Shown here piece after piece: positions 1 through 5,250 of a stretch of DNA of 32,681 nt. The position numbers were made by a program, and so were the translations under genes. Position 1 is the first letter of the stretch; each line of letters opens with the position of its first letter. The notes beneath the pieces were generated by a model. That model had not been told where the DNA came from. It was given only the letters and a program-made list of their open reading frames with translations, and did no database searches. The stretch covers positions 3,336 through 36,016 of the forward strand of contig MFVV01000033.1 of assembly GCA_001786225.1 (NCBI GenBank), given 5' to 3'. The stretch comes from Candidatus Nomurabacteria bacterium RIFCSPLOWO2_12_FULL_46_14. Its GTDB lineage: Bacteria > Patescibacteriota > Minisyncoccia > Phycocordibacterales > UBA9973.

Positions 1-270
1 GTAGCCTGGCTCAAGCGGCACTATTTCGCCATTTGCATCAAAAAGTTTGACCGGGAAGGAAGCCTCAAAATACCAATTACCCCGCGCCTCGCCTTTGATA
101 AAAAGAGGGTTGGTCACCAGGTCATTGGCTCTGGGAGAAGCGACCTTGATTAAATCTTTATAAACTGTTTCTTCGGCAAGAGGCGCCGTTTTGTTATTGT
201 AAAGCAAATAATAAAGACCCGCGCCCATAATTGTCAAAATTATTATTAAAATCAATAATTTTTTACTCAT
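1..270 (-). CDS. Membrane-anchored Gmad2-type Ig-like domain protein (partial, 3' end cut by window)
   Basis: The reading frame starts at the ATG at 268-270 and stays open to the window edge for 90 codons, so the C-terminus is missing. Residues 4-24 form one hydrophobic signal-anchor (LLILIIILTIMGAGLYYLL), and the rest faces outward. From about residue 45 the pattern 'SPRANDLVTNPLFIKGEARG' followed by 'NWYFEASFPV' matches the start of the Gmad2 immunoglobulin-like domain, first described in spore-germination proteins and common in CPR lipoprotein-like or anchored proteins. Its ligand is unknown; an envelope-associated role is inferred. A TATAAT box lies 6 nt upstream of the ATG, which supports this start and predicts a leaderless message. 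The family assignment is from motif recall only. Confidence 0.7.
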   Translation of the reverse strand, partial: MSKKLLILIIILTIMGAGLYYLLYNNKTAPLAEETVYKDLIKVASPRANDLVTNPLFIKGEARGNWYFEASFPVKLFDANGEIVPLEPGY

Positions 271-276
271 TTTTAG

Positions 277-282
277 ATTATA
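277..282 (-). promoter_or_regulatory. -10 box (TATAAT) for the Gmad2-type gene
   Basis: On the minus strand TATAAT is followed by CTAAAA (6 nt) and then the ATG at 270. Transcription would start at or next to the A of the start codon. No clear -35 or Shine-Dalgarno is seen. Confidence 0.6.
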
Positions 283-289
283 GCACAGA

Positions 290-427
290 TTACTTTTCTA
301 TCAGACTGGCCTGGAATGCCGTTTCAAAAACGCCGTCGTAAGCCCGAATGACGATATTGTAGGCCAGGGCAGAACTGATAATCGTAAAAGCAAGAAAATA
401 AAGCAAGGTCCGGTTCAATTGATACAT
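290..427 (-). CDS. Small single-span membrane protein, 45 aa
   Basis: A short reading frame from the ATG at 425-427 to the TAA at 290-292. The product begins MYQLNRTLLYFLAFTIISSA and has one hydrophobic segment (about residues 8-28) followed by a short polar tail ending SLIEK. It resembles no family I can name. Support comes from its own TAGAAT box 6 nt before the ATG, the hydrophobic composition, and its place in an otherwise gene-free gap between two genes. It could be a small envelope protein or chance; conservation of the peptide would decide. Confidence 0.5.
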   Translation of the reverse strand: MYQLNRTLLYFLAFTIISSALAYNIVIRAYDGVFETAFQASLIEK

Positions 428-433
428 TTTTAT

Positions 434-439
434 ATTCTA
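434..439 (-). promoter_or_regulatory. -10 box (TAGAAT) for the 45-aa membrane protein
   Basis: TAGAAT on the minus strand, then ATATAAAA with the ATG beginning 6 nt after the box. It repeats the leaderless geometry of the neighbouring gene. Confidence 0.5.
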
Positions 440-461
440 GCATTTTTATTCCGTTTTTTGC

Positions 462-467
462 TATAAT
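462..467 (+). promoter_or_regulatory. -10 box (TATAAT) for the PG-binding-domain gene
   Basis: TATAAT followed by 7 nt (TATCAGT) and the ATG at 475. No ribosome-binding site can fit in this gap, so a leaderless transcript is predicted. Confidence 0.6.
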
Positions 468-474
468 TATCAGT

Positions 475-1026
475 ATGCAGAATTTTAAGTTTATTTTGTC
501 CTCCATTATTGTCCTCATTCTTCTCTCCCTAGTCGGCTATTGGGCGGTGGCCACCCTGGAACCCGGCAGTGTGCACGCGGAGAGGGAAAAAAGAAAGGAA
601 CTGGAAAAGATTAATAAGGAATTAGAAAAAGAAATAAAGGACCTGAAAGAGCGTTTGGCTCTGCTCCAGCCTGAAGTAGAAGAGGAACCCGTCGCCGCGG
701 TGGGCACTCGGGATGCCATAACTACGGTGGAACCGGAGGAAAATCAAAACGAAACCTCCAAATACCAGAGCCTGATAGACCAATTGCAAAAAATGGCGGA
801 AGATAAAGTTTCCCTGAAAGAAAAATCCAAGGGGACGAGGGTGGGCGCGGTGCAGACCTTCCTGAATATTTACAACAATACTTCCAAAAGGGTGGATAAC
901 GACTACGGCGCCAGCACCAAGGCGGCCGTGGCCGATTTCCAGAAAAAAGAAGGATTGACCGCGGATGGACAAGTTGGCCCTTCTACCCTACTCAAGATGA
1001 TAGCGTGGCTGGAAAACAATTCGTAA
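475..1026 (+). CDS. Membrane-anchored peptidoglycan-binding-domain protein with coiled coil, 183 aa
   Basis: The N-terminus has one transmembrane segment (about residues 7-27). A highly charged Glu/Lys heptad-like coiled coil follows (about 35-65, ending near ALLQPEVEEE), then a flexible linker. The C-terminal domain (about 108-180) has the PG_binding_1 pattern: a 'SKGTRVGAVQTFLN' helix, 'DYGASTKAAVADFQKKEGL' and 'ADGQVGPSTLLKM'. This fold binds the peptidoglycan stem or glycan in wall hydrolases and anchors. No catalytic domain is present, so the likely role is wall tethering or scaffolding with the protein anchored in the inner membrane. It is monocistronic and convergent with the next gene. 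The start is fixed by the -10 box 7 nt upstream. Confidence 0.8.
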   Translation: MQNFKFILSSIIVLILLSLVGYWAVATLEPGSVHAEREKRKELEKINKELEKEIKDLKERLALLQPEVEEEPVAAVGTRDAITTVEPEENQNETSKYQSLIDQLQKMAEDKVSLKEKSKGTRVGAVQTFLNIYNNTSKRVDNDYGASTKAAVADFQKKEGLTADGQVGPSTLLKMIAWLENNS

Positions 1027-1038
1027 TTAGTAATTACG
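1022..1038. repeat. Palindrome covering both stop codons of a convergent gene pair
   Basis: CGTAATTA-G-TAATTACG is a perfect palindrome with 8-nt arms. It contains the TAA of the PG-binding gene (1024-1026) and the stop of the convergent mini-protein (1034-1036). No T-run follows, so it is not a standard terminator. It may be a small bidirectional 3'-end structure. Confidence 0.5.
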
Positions 1039-1237
1039 GGCAAAGAGTAAATTCGCAGTTGGGACCAGTGCGGCCCACATAACTGCCATCCGGGCAGAGC
1101 TTGGCCTCCATGGTGCAAAAAACCCGTTCCTTCTCCGGCGAAGAAAAAATGGGCAAGGGCGCCATCCTTAGGGCGTAAACCATCGCCGCGGCCACTATAA
1201 GCAAAATCACTATGGAAATTATTAATGACTTGTTCAT
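1034..1237 (-). CDS. Membrane-anchored Cys-containing mini-protein, 67 aa
   Basis: One hydrophobic N-terminal anchor (about residues 4-24) is followed by a short extracytoplasmic domain with four cysteines: CTMEAKLCPDGSYVGRTGP and then NCEFTLCP at the very end. The pattern C-x6-C-PDG-x-VGR-x(3)-NCEF-x2-CP recurs as a stand-alone or terminal module in CPR proteins. Two disulfides are likely, and the function is unknown. It is convergent with the preceding gene, 7 nt away. A TATAAT box 7 nt before the ATG supports the start. The recurrence statement is from memory and has not been checked. Confidence 0.7.
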   Translation of the reverse strand: MNKSLIISIVILLIVAAAMVYALRMAPLPIFSSPEKERVFCTMEAKLCPDGSYVGRTGPNCEFTLCP

Positions 1238-1244
1238 AACTTAT

Positions 1245-1250
1245 ATTATA
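1245..1250 (-). promoter_or_regulatory. -10 box (TATAAT) for the Cys mini-protein
   Basis: TATAAT, 7 nt (ATAAGTT), then the ATG at 1237 on the minus strand. Leaderless geometry. Confidence 0.55.
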
Positions 1251-1293
1251 TCATAATTGATTTTTAGCCTTATTTCCTATATATTTGATAAAT

Positions 1294-1366
1294 CCGCCCG
1301 TAGCTCAGTCGGTAGAGCAGCTCCCTTTTAAGGAGACGGTCGAAGGTTCGATTCCTTCCGGGCGGA
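1294..1366 (+). tRNA. trnK: tRNA-Lys (anticodon UUU)
   Basis: A full cloverleaf folds by hand. The acceptor is CCGCCCG (1294-1300) with CGGGCGG (1359-1365) and discriminator A1366. The D stem is GCTC/GAGC with loop AGTCGGTA. The anticodon stem 1320-1324/1332-1336 has one G-A mismatch at its base, and the loop CTTTTAA has anticodon TTT at 1327-1329. The T arm is GAAGG-TTCGATT-CCTTC. No CCA is encoded (ACA follows), so CCA must be added after transcription. A TATATT-like -10 lies just upstream. Confidence 0.97.
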
Positions 1367-1409
1367 CACGAGAAAGAAATTTTCTAGCGACGGCGAGAAA
1401 ATATTCGTG
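1367..1409. terminator. Stem-loop downstream of tRNA-Lys
   Basis: ATTTTCT (1379-1385) pairs with AGAAAAT (1396-1402) across the loop AGCGACGGCG. Outer CACGA (1367-1371) can pair with TCGTG (1405-1409). It sits between the plus-strand tRNA and the convergent minus-strand gene ending at 1432. It may end either transcript or mark the tRNA 3' processing boundary. There is no long T-run, so the call is tentative. Confidence 0.4.
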
Positions 1410-1431
1410 GCGACAAAGTCAGGCAATAACG

Positions 1432-1800
1432 CTAAACCGCCTGAAGGAGGAATTGCTCCAAAGCCTCTTCATTGTCTCGGCCCCATTCTCGACTCTCCGG
1501 CAGGATGTAGGAAATCCGGGTGGCAAAGTTTTTTAATTCCTTTTCGGAGAATTTGCTGAAGTTGCGCTTGAGAATCATATCCTTGGCTTTCCAAAAAAGC
1601 ACGCCAGCAAGTTCTTCCAAGGCCACTCCCCGCCGGAGCGCCTGCCGATAGAGAATCCATAGATTAAGCCTGTCTCGGCCAGAGAAAGCGTTGGCCAGGA
1701 GAAAACTGTTAAACTTTTTTTCTTTCAGAGGAGTAAAAACTTCTTCTTCGGGAATCTCCGCGGGAACTTGATATTTTTTTTCTTCAAAAAGGTAGGCCAT
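1432..1800 (-). CDS. Short protein resembling the C-terminal domain of DNA polymerase III delta (HolA-like), 122 aa
   Basis: Starting at the ATG at 1798-1800 the product begins MAYLFEEKKYQVPAEIPEEE. It continues with an all-helical region: 'LANAFSGRDRLNLWILYRQA', 'GVALEELAGVLFWKAKDMIL', and ends 'NEEALEQFLLQAV'. This is the pattern of the helical collar domain at the HolA C-terminus, which helps form the clamp-loader ring. Typical HolA is about 330 aa, so the AAA+-like N-terminal domains are absent. The frame is open upstream to 1953, but that part overlaps the methyltransferase gene on the same strand and does not read as HolA. It lies 1 nt downstream of the methyltransferase gene and so is probably co-transcribed. 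The alternative is an unrelated helical protein. Confidence 0.55.
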   Translation of the reverse strand: MAYLFEEKKYQVPAEIPEEEVFTPLKEKKFNSFLLANAFSGRDRLNLWILYRQALRRGVALEELAGVLFWKAKDMILKRNFSKFSEKELKNFATRISYILPESREWGRDNEEALEQFLLQAV

Positions 1801-1801
1801 T

Positions 1802-2287
1802 TTAAAATTTAACCGATTTCTTGTACTCCAGATAGGCGGAGCCGTATTTCTTTTCCAAAATTTTCTCTTCCTCGGTGATAAAAAGCGCGCGAGTAACCAC
1901 GAAGGCCAGTAGAATGAAAAGCATAACAAAAAGAGCGTTGGCCGAGAGCCCAAAGCCGAAGAGAAGGAAGAAAAGGCCCCAGTGGGTAGGGCTCCGGGTA
2001 AAGCGATACGGCCCGCGGCGGAAAGAATCTGGGCTGAAATTATCTTTGGCCGCGTCTAAATGGCGGGAGCTCCGCTGGGCCCAGAGAACAAGTAGGGTGG
2101 CAAAAACGATAACGACAAGGCCCAGAGCTCTCCCGGCCTGGCCCGGAATCGGCTTAATCGGGAAAATTAAATCCAGATACACGCCTAGTAGAAAAAAAAG
2201 GAAATAAAAAAGATAGGATTCAGCCAGAATCTTATGAATTCTTCCGGATTCCGCACGTATATTTTTTTCTAACCAAAATTTAATCAT
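1802..2287 (-). CDS. Integral membrane methyltransferase of the ICMT/phospholipid N-methyltransferase type, 161 aa
   Basis: The protein has an amphipathic start, then hydrophobic segments at about residues 24-44, 50-70, and a pair at about 100-135. The C-terminal half carries the family signature in the form 'GPYRFTRSPTHWGLFFLL', and later 'TEEEKILEKKYGSAYLEYKK', the E-x-x-L-x-x-x-Y-G-x-x-Y-x-x-Y motif of isoprenylcysteine carboxyl methyltransferase-like proteins. These transfer methyl from S-adenosylmethionine to a lipid or lipidated substrate at the membrane; the substrate here cannot be read. The usual R-H-P is R-S-P, with His two positions later. The start is supported by a TATAAT box 8 nt upstream. 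Confidence 0.75.
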   Translation of the reverse strand: MIKFWLEKNIRAESGRIHKILAESYLFYFLFFLLGVYLDLIFPIKPIPGQAGRALGLVVIVFATLLVLWAQRSSRHLDAAKDNFSPDSFRRGPYRFTRSPTHWGLFFLLFGFGLSANALFVMLFILLAFVVTRALFITEEEKILEKKYGSAYLEYKKSVKF

Positions 2288-2295
2288 AATTTTAG

Positions 2296-2301
2296 ATTAT
2301 A
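2296..2301 (-). promoter_or_regulatory. -10 box (TATAAT) for the methyltransferase / HolA-like pair
   Basis: TATAAT then CTAAAATT (8 nt) before the ATG at 2287, minus strand. Confidence 0.55.
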
Positions 2302-2313
2302 TCACAAAATCTC

Positions 2314-4725
2314 TCATTTGACCTCGTCTAAATTATCCCCCGCACCGACACGAACCTGTAGAGGCACCTCGGCCTTCAAATTAAGATAGGACCTCGGCAG
2401 AACAGCCTCCATGGCTCTTTTTATTATATCCCTGGCTTCCGACAAAACCTCCTCGTCTATTTCATACACTAGTTCGTCGTGTATCTGGAGCACCAGGCGC
2501 GCCCGGGAGTCCAGGCCGTTTTTTGCCAAATCCTCCTCTACGAAGCGGATAGCCAGCTTGATAATGTCGGCGGCGGTGCCTTGGAGCGGGGCGTTGGTGG
2601 CGGTGCGCAAAGCCATGTTTTGGAGATAGGAAATTTTAGAATTTATATTTGGGAAACGGCGCTTGCGGCCAAAGAGAGTTTCGGTGTAGCCATTCTTCAG
2701 GGCAAAAACTTTCACCACCTCCAAATAATCGCGAATGCCGGCGAATTGGCGGAAATAATTATCGTAGAATTTTTGCGCCTCGGCTCGGGTACTTGCCCCG
2801 CCGAGGGCGGGGCCGCCCAAATTTTTCTGCAAAGCGGAAACACCCATGCCGTAGATAATGCCGAAGTTAATCACTTTGGCCCGCCGGCGCATCTCCGCGT
2901 CCACTGCCTCCGGGGGCACGCCGAAAACAAACGAGGCCACTCCCGTGTGAGCGTCCCGGCCCTCGCGGAAAATTCGAGTCATCTTTTTGTCGCCGGAGAG
3001 TATGGCCGCTACCCGCAGTTCAATCTGGCTGTAATCAAAAGCGAGGAGCTTGGCTCCGGAGGGAGCGATGAAGCCGGTGCGGATTCTCCGGCCCAGAGCG
3101 GATTTGATGGGCAGATTCTGCAAGTTGGGGTCTTCGGAAGAAAACCGGCCGGTGGTGGTGCCGTTCTGGAGGAACCGAGCGTGGAGGCGGCCGTCAGGGC
3201 CCGCCCGGAGAGGAATAACATCCACATAGGTGGATAGAAGCTTCTGCAATTCTCGGTAAGCTATTATTTCTTTTATTATCGGATTGTCTTCTTCCAACTC
3301 CTCCAGCACTGAAATTTTGGTTGAAAACTTCCCGCTGGGGCTTTTTTTTCTTCGCCCCTTGATTTGAAGTTTGTCAAACAGCACTTCAGCCAACTGCGAC
3401 GGCGAGTTTATGTTGAAGTCCGTGCCAGCCAACCGGTGTATTTTTGCTGTAAGCTTATCCAATTCTCTATGGTATTCCGAAGACAATTTCGCAAAGTATT
3501 CCGGATTGATTAAAATTCCGTAATTTTCCATGGCCTCCACCGCCGGAATAATCGGCTTTTCTATTTCCGTAAAAACTTTTTCCAATTTATCTTCTTTTAA
3601 TTGGCGAAGAATTATTTCGTTCGCTTTCTCTAGAGACTGGGTCTTAGCATAGGCCAAGATGTCCGGCAGGGTCGGATTAGCCACATCGGAATTAAGGAGC
3701 CAGAGAGCGATAGAGGTTTCTTTAAGCAGGGCCTGGTCCGGAGAGCTTTCGGGCTGTTCCGCCACACTCGGGCCGTCGCCAAAAAAATTAGGCAGGCGGG
3801 CAAGCAGGCTCCGGAAACCGAAGCGAGAAAATATTTCTTTGATTTTCTCTCGGTCGGCGGATTGCCAGAAGGTTTGAGCCGGCAGGGCAAAATCAACGGG
3901 TGCGTCGGTTCTTATCTTAGCCAAGGTTTTTGAAAAAAGCGCTTCCTCCTCATTGTCCTTTAATAAATTAATTATACGTTCGGAGAGTCCAATTTCTTTA
4001 AACTTTTCACTTTCAATTTTCAATTTTTTGTATATTTCTTCTACGGTCCCGAATTTCGCGATTAAATTAGTAGCCGTCTTTTCTCCTATCCCCTTAATAC
4101 CAATAATGTTGTCCGAGGGGTCTCCGCGCAAGCCCTTGTAGTCCGGTAGGAGCTGGGGCGGAAAACCGAAGCGCTCTGTCATTCTTTCTTCATCATAAAG
4201 AATCGTATCGTTGATTCCCTTTTTAAGAGTGTAAACCTGCACTCTTTTATCATCCACCAACTGCATAGTGTCCATATCCCCGGAAGCAATGATAATTTTA
4301 AGTCCAAAGGTCGAACCTTGAGAATTTTTAAAGGTTCGACCTTGGGAATGCTGAACAATAGTTCCGATAACATCATCCGCCTCAAAACCCGGAGAATCGT
4401 ACCTGGGGATGTTGAAGGCTTCAAAAATCAGATGGGAGTCTTTAAGCTGGGTAATCAGCGCCTCGTCCGCTTTGGCCCGCAGGGCCTTGTAGCCGTCGTA
4501 AACCTCGTGGCGGAAAGTCTTACCGGGGAGGTCGTAGCAGGCCGCGATGTAGTCCGGCTTTAGCTCGTTAATAATTTTCATCAGCATTGCCGAGAGGCCG
4601 TAAAGAGCGCCAGTAGGCTTGCCGTCCGAAGACATAAATTCCGGCAGGGCGTGATAAGCCCGGTGGATTATGGCGTGAGCGTCAAGCAAAACCAGGGTTT
4701 TAAGAGAGGGAGATTTAGCCGACAT
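2314..4725 (-). CDS. polA: DNA polymerase I, 803 aa
   Basis: Residues 1-300 are the 5'-3' flap exonuclease: LLDAHAIIHRAYHALP, 'EADDVIGTI', 'ASGDMDTMQLVDD', 'DYKGLRGDPSDNIIGIKGIG'. The middle region (about 310-395) is very short and shows no DxE proofreading motif, so 3'-5' exonuclease activity is probably absent. The polymerase domain holds motif A (DYSQIELRVAAI, near 563), motif B (RRRAKVINFGIIYGMG, near 620, with the dNTP-discriminating Phe) and motif C (QIHDELVYEID, near 748). It replaces Okazaki primers and fills repair gaps. Two palindromic segments are inserted in frame: residues about 128-140 in the nuclease, and about 638-644 just after motif B, where most family members have none. 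It is monocistronic with a TATAAT box 6 nt before the ATG. Confidence 0.98.
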   Translation of the reverse strand: MSAKSPSLKTLVLLDAHAIIHRAYHALPEFMSSDGKPTGALYGLSAMLMKIINELKPDYIAACYDLPGKTFRHEVYDGYKALRAKADEALITQLKDSHLIFEAFNIPRYDSPGFEADDVIGTIVQHSQGRTFKNSQGSTFGLKIIIASGDMDTMQLVDDKRVQVYTLKKGINDTILYDEERMTERFGFPPQLLPDYKGLRGDPSDNIIGIKGIGEKTATNLIAKFGTVEEIYKKLKIESEKFKEIGLSERIINLLKDNEEEALFSKTLAKIRTDAPVDFALPAQTFWQSADREKIKEIFSRFGFRSLLARLPNFFGDGPSVAEQPESSPDQALLKETSIALWLLNSDVANPTLPDILAYAKTQSLEKANEIILRQLKEDKLEKVFTEIEKPIIPAVEAMENYGILINPEYFAKLSSEYHRELDKLTAKIHRLAGTDFNINSPSQLAEVLFDKLQIKGRRKKSPSGKFSTKISVLEELEEDNPIIKEIIAYRELQKLLSTYVDVIPLRAGPDGRLHARFLQNGTTTGRFSSEDPNLQNLPIKSALGRRIRTGFIAPSGAKLLAFDYSQIELRVAAILSGDKKMTRIFREGRDAHTGVASFVFGVPPEAVDAEMRRRAKVINFGIIYGMGVSALQKNLGGPALGGASTRAEAQKFYDNYFRQFAGIRDYLEVVKVFALKNGYTETLFGRKRRFPNINSKISYLQNMALRTATNAPLQGTAADIIKLAIRFVEEDLAKNGLDSRARLVLQIHDELVYEIDEEVLSEARDIIKRAMEAVLPRSYLNLKAEVPLQVRVGAGDNLDEVK
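2795..2813. repeat. In-frame palindrome in polA after motif B
   Basis: GCCCCGCC-GAG-GGCGGGGC, 8-bp perfect arms with a 3-nt loop. On the protein it gives the extra PALGGAST-like stretch between the motif B region and 'RAEAQKFYDNYF'. Family members usually run straight from the LG turn to the (R/K)xEA helix here. Confidence 0.7.
4307..4343. repeat. In-frame palindrome in the polA nuclease domain
   Basis: AAGGTCGAACCTT (4307-4319) and its exact reverse complement AAGGTTCGACCTT (4331-4343) flank an 11-nt loop. It encodes the extra GRTFKNSQGSTF segment between the 'DDVIGTI' helix and the 'KIIIASGDMD' strand. The arm itself is nearly palindromic. Confidence 0.75.
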
Positions 4726-4731
4726 TAGGTA

Positions 4732-4737
4732 ATTATA
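4732..4737 (-). promoter_or_regulatory. -10 box (TATAAT) for polA
   Basis: TATAAT, 6 nt (TACCTA), then the polA ATG on the minus strand; predicts a leaderless polA mRNA. Confidence 0.6.
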
Positions 4738-4754
4738 TCACTCCGGGGTGTATT

Positions 4755-5219
4755 TTAGACGTATTTTATTTTAAAGCCCCTGCGCCCTTTTTCAATATGC
4801 GAAATTTCTATCTGGTGGTGAGACTTCGGCATAACCTTGGCGACCCTCTCCGGCCATTCCAGTAAAACAAGGTTCTTGGGATTTTTGATTATCTCTCGCC
4901 AACCCAGATAAAGAAGTTCTTGGCCGCTCTTTAGGCGATAGGCATCTAGATGAAAAAGGTTTTCTATCGGCTCTCCTTGGAGAGGGTAGCGCCGGATAAT
5001 AACAAAGGTGGGGCTTGGCATTTTTCTTTTTATCCGGAGCAGTTTACCGACAGCTTGAACGAAGGCGGTTTTGCCGGCCGAGAGCTCTCCAGACAAACCC
5101 ACAACTATTGCCCGCTTCCTTATTCGGGAAAACAAAACGCGCCTCAAAAAACCACGGGCTATTTCTTCCGTTTCCTTTTTACTCCTGGATATTTTTGACA
5201 CAGAAGCCATGTCTGACAT
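4755..5219 (-). CDS. tsaE: tRNA threonylcarbamoyladenosine biosynthesis protein TsaE, 154 aa
   Basis: TsaE is the P-loop ATPase of the TsaBDE complex that makes t6A37 on ANN-decoding tRNAs. The family P-loop is clear at about residues 42-52 (GLSGELSAGKTAF), followed by 'PSPTFVIIRRYP' (switch I-like), 'FHLDAYRL', and 'LVLLEWPERV', the conserved E-W-x-E segment. The length is normal for the family (about 150). A second in-frame ATG at 5208-5210 is a possible start; either leaves a typical N-terminal helix. The gene is divergent from pilB with only about 30 bp between start codons. tsaB/tsaD are not in the window. Confidence 0.93.
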   Translation of the reverse strand: MSDMASVSKISRSKKETEEIARGFLRRVLFSRIRKRAIVVGLSGELSAGKTAFVQAVGKLLRIKRKMPSPTFVIIRRYPLQGEPIENLFHLDAYRLKSGQELLYLGWREIIKNPKNLVLLEWPERVAKVMPKSHHQIEISHIEKGRRGFKIKYV

Positions 5220-5237
5220 ATTACCACAACATTATGA

Positions 5238-5243
5238 TATACT
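5238..5243 (+). promoter_or_regulatory. -10 box (TATACT) for pilB
   Basis: TATACT followed by 7 nt and the ATG at 5251. A second option, TATGAT at 5233-5238, sits 6 nt before the ATG at 5245. Either fits a leaderless pilB message. Confidence 0.5.
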
Positions 5244-5250
5244 GATGGCA

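Noticed and set aside
1801..1953. N-terminal extension of the HolA-like frame
   Set aside because: Overlaps the methyltransferase gene on the same strand and does not match the family; the ATG at 1800 is preferred.
2479..3237. 252-codon open frame on the plus strand opposite polA
   Set aside because: Antisense shadow of polA; composition reflects the reverse complement, with no family pattern and no promoter.
5071..5250. N-terminal extension of PilB
   Set aside because: Overlaps tsaE on the other strand and lies upstream of the -10 boxes; the PilB homology starts after 5251.
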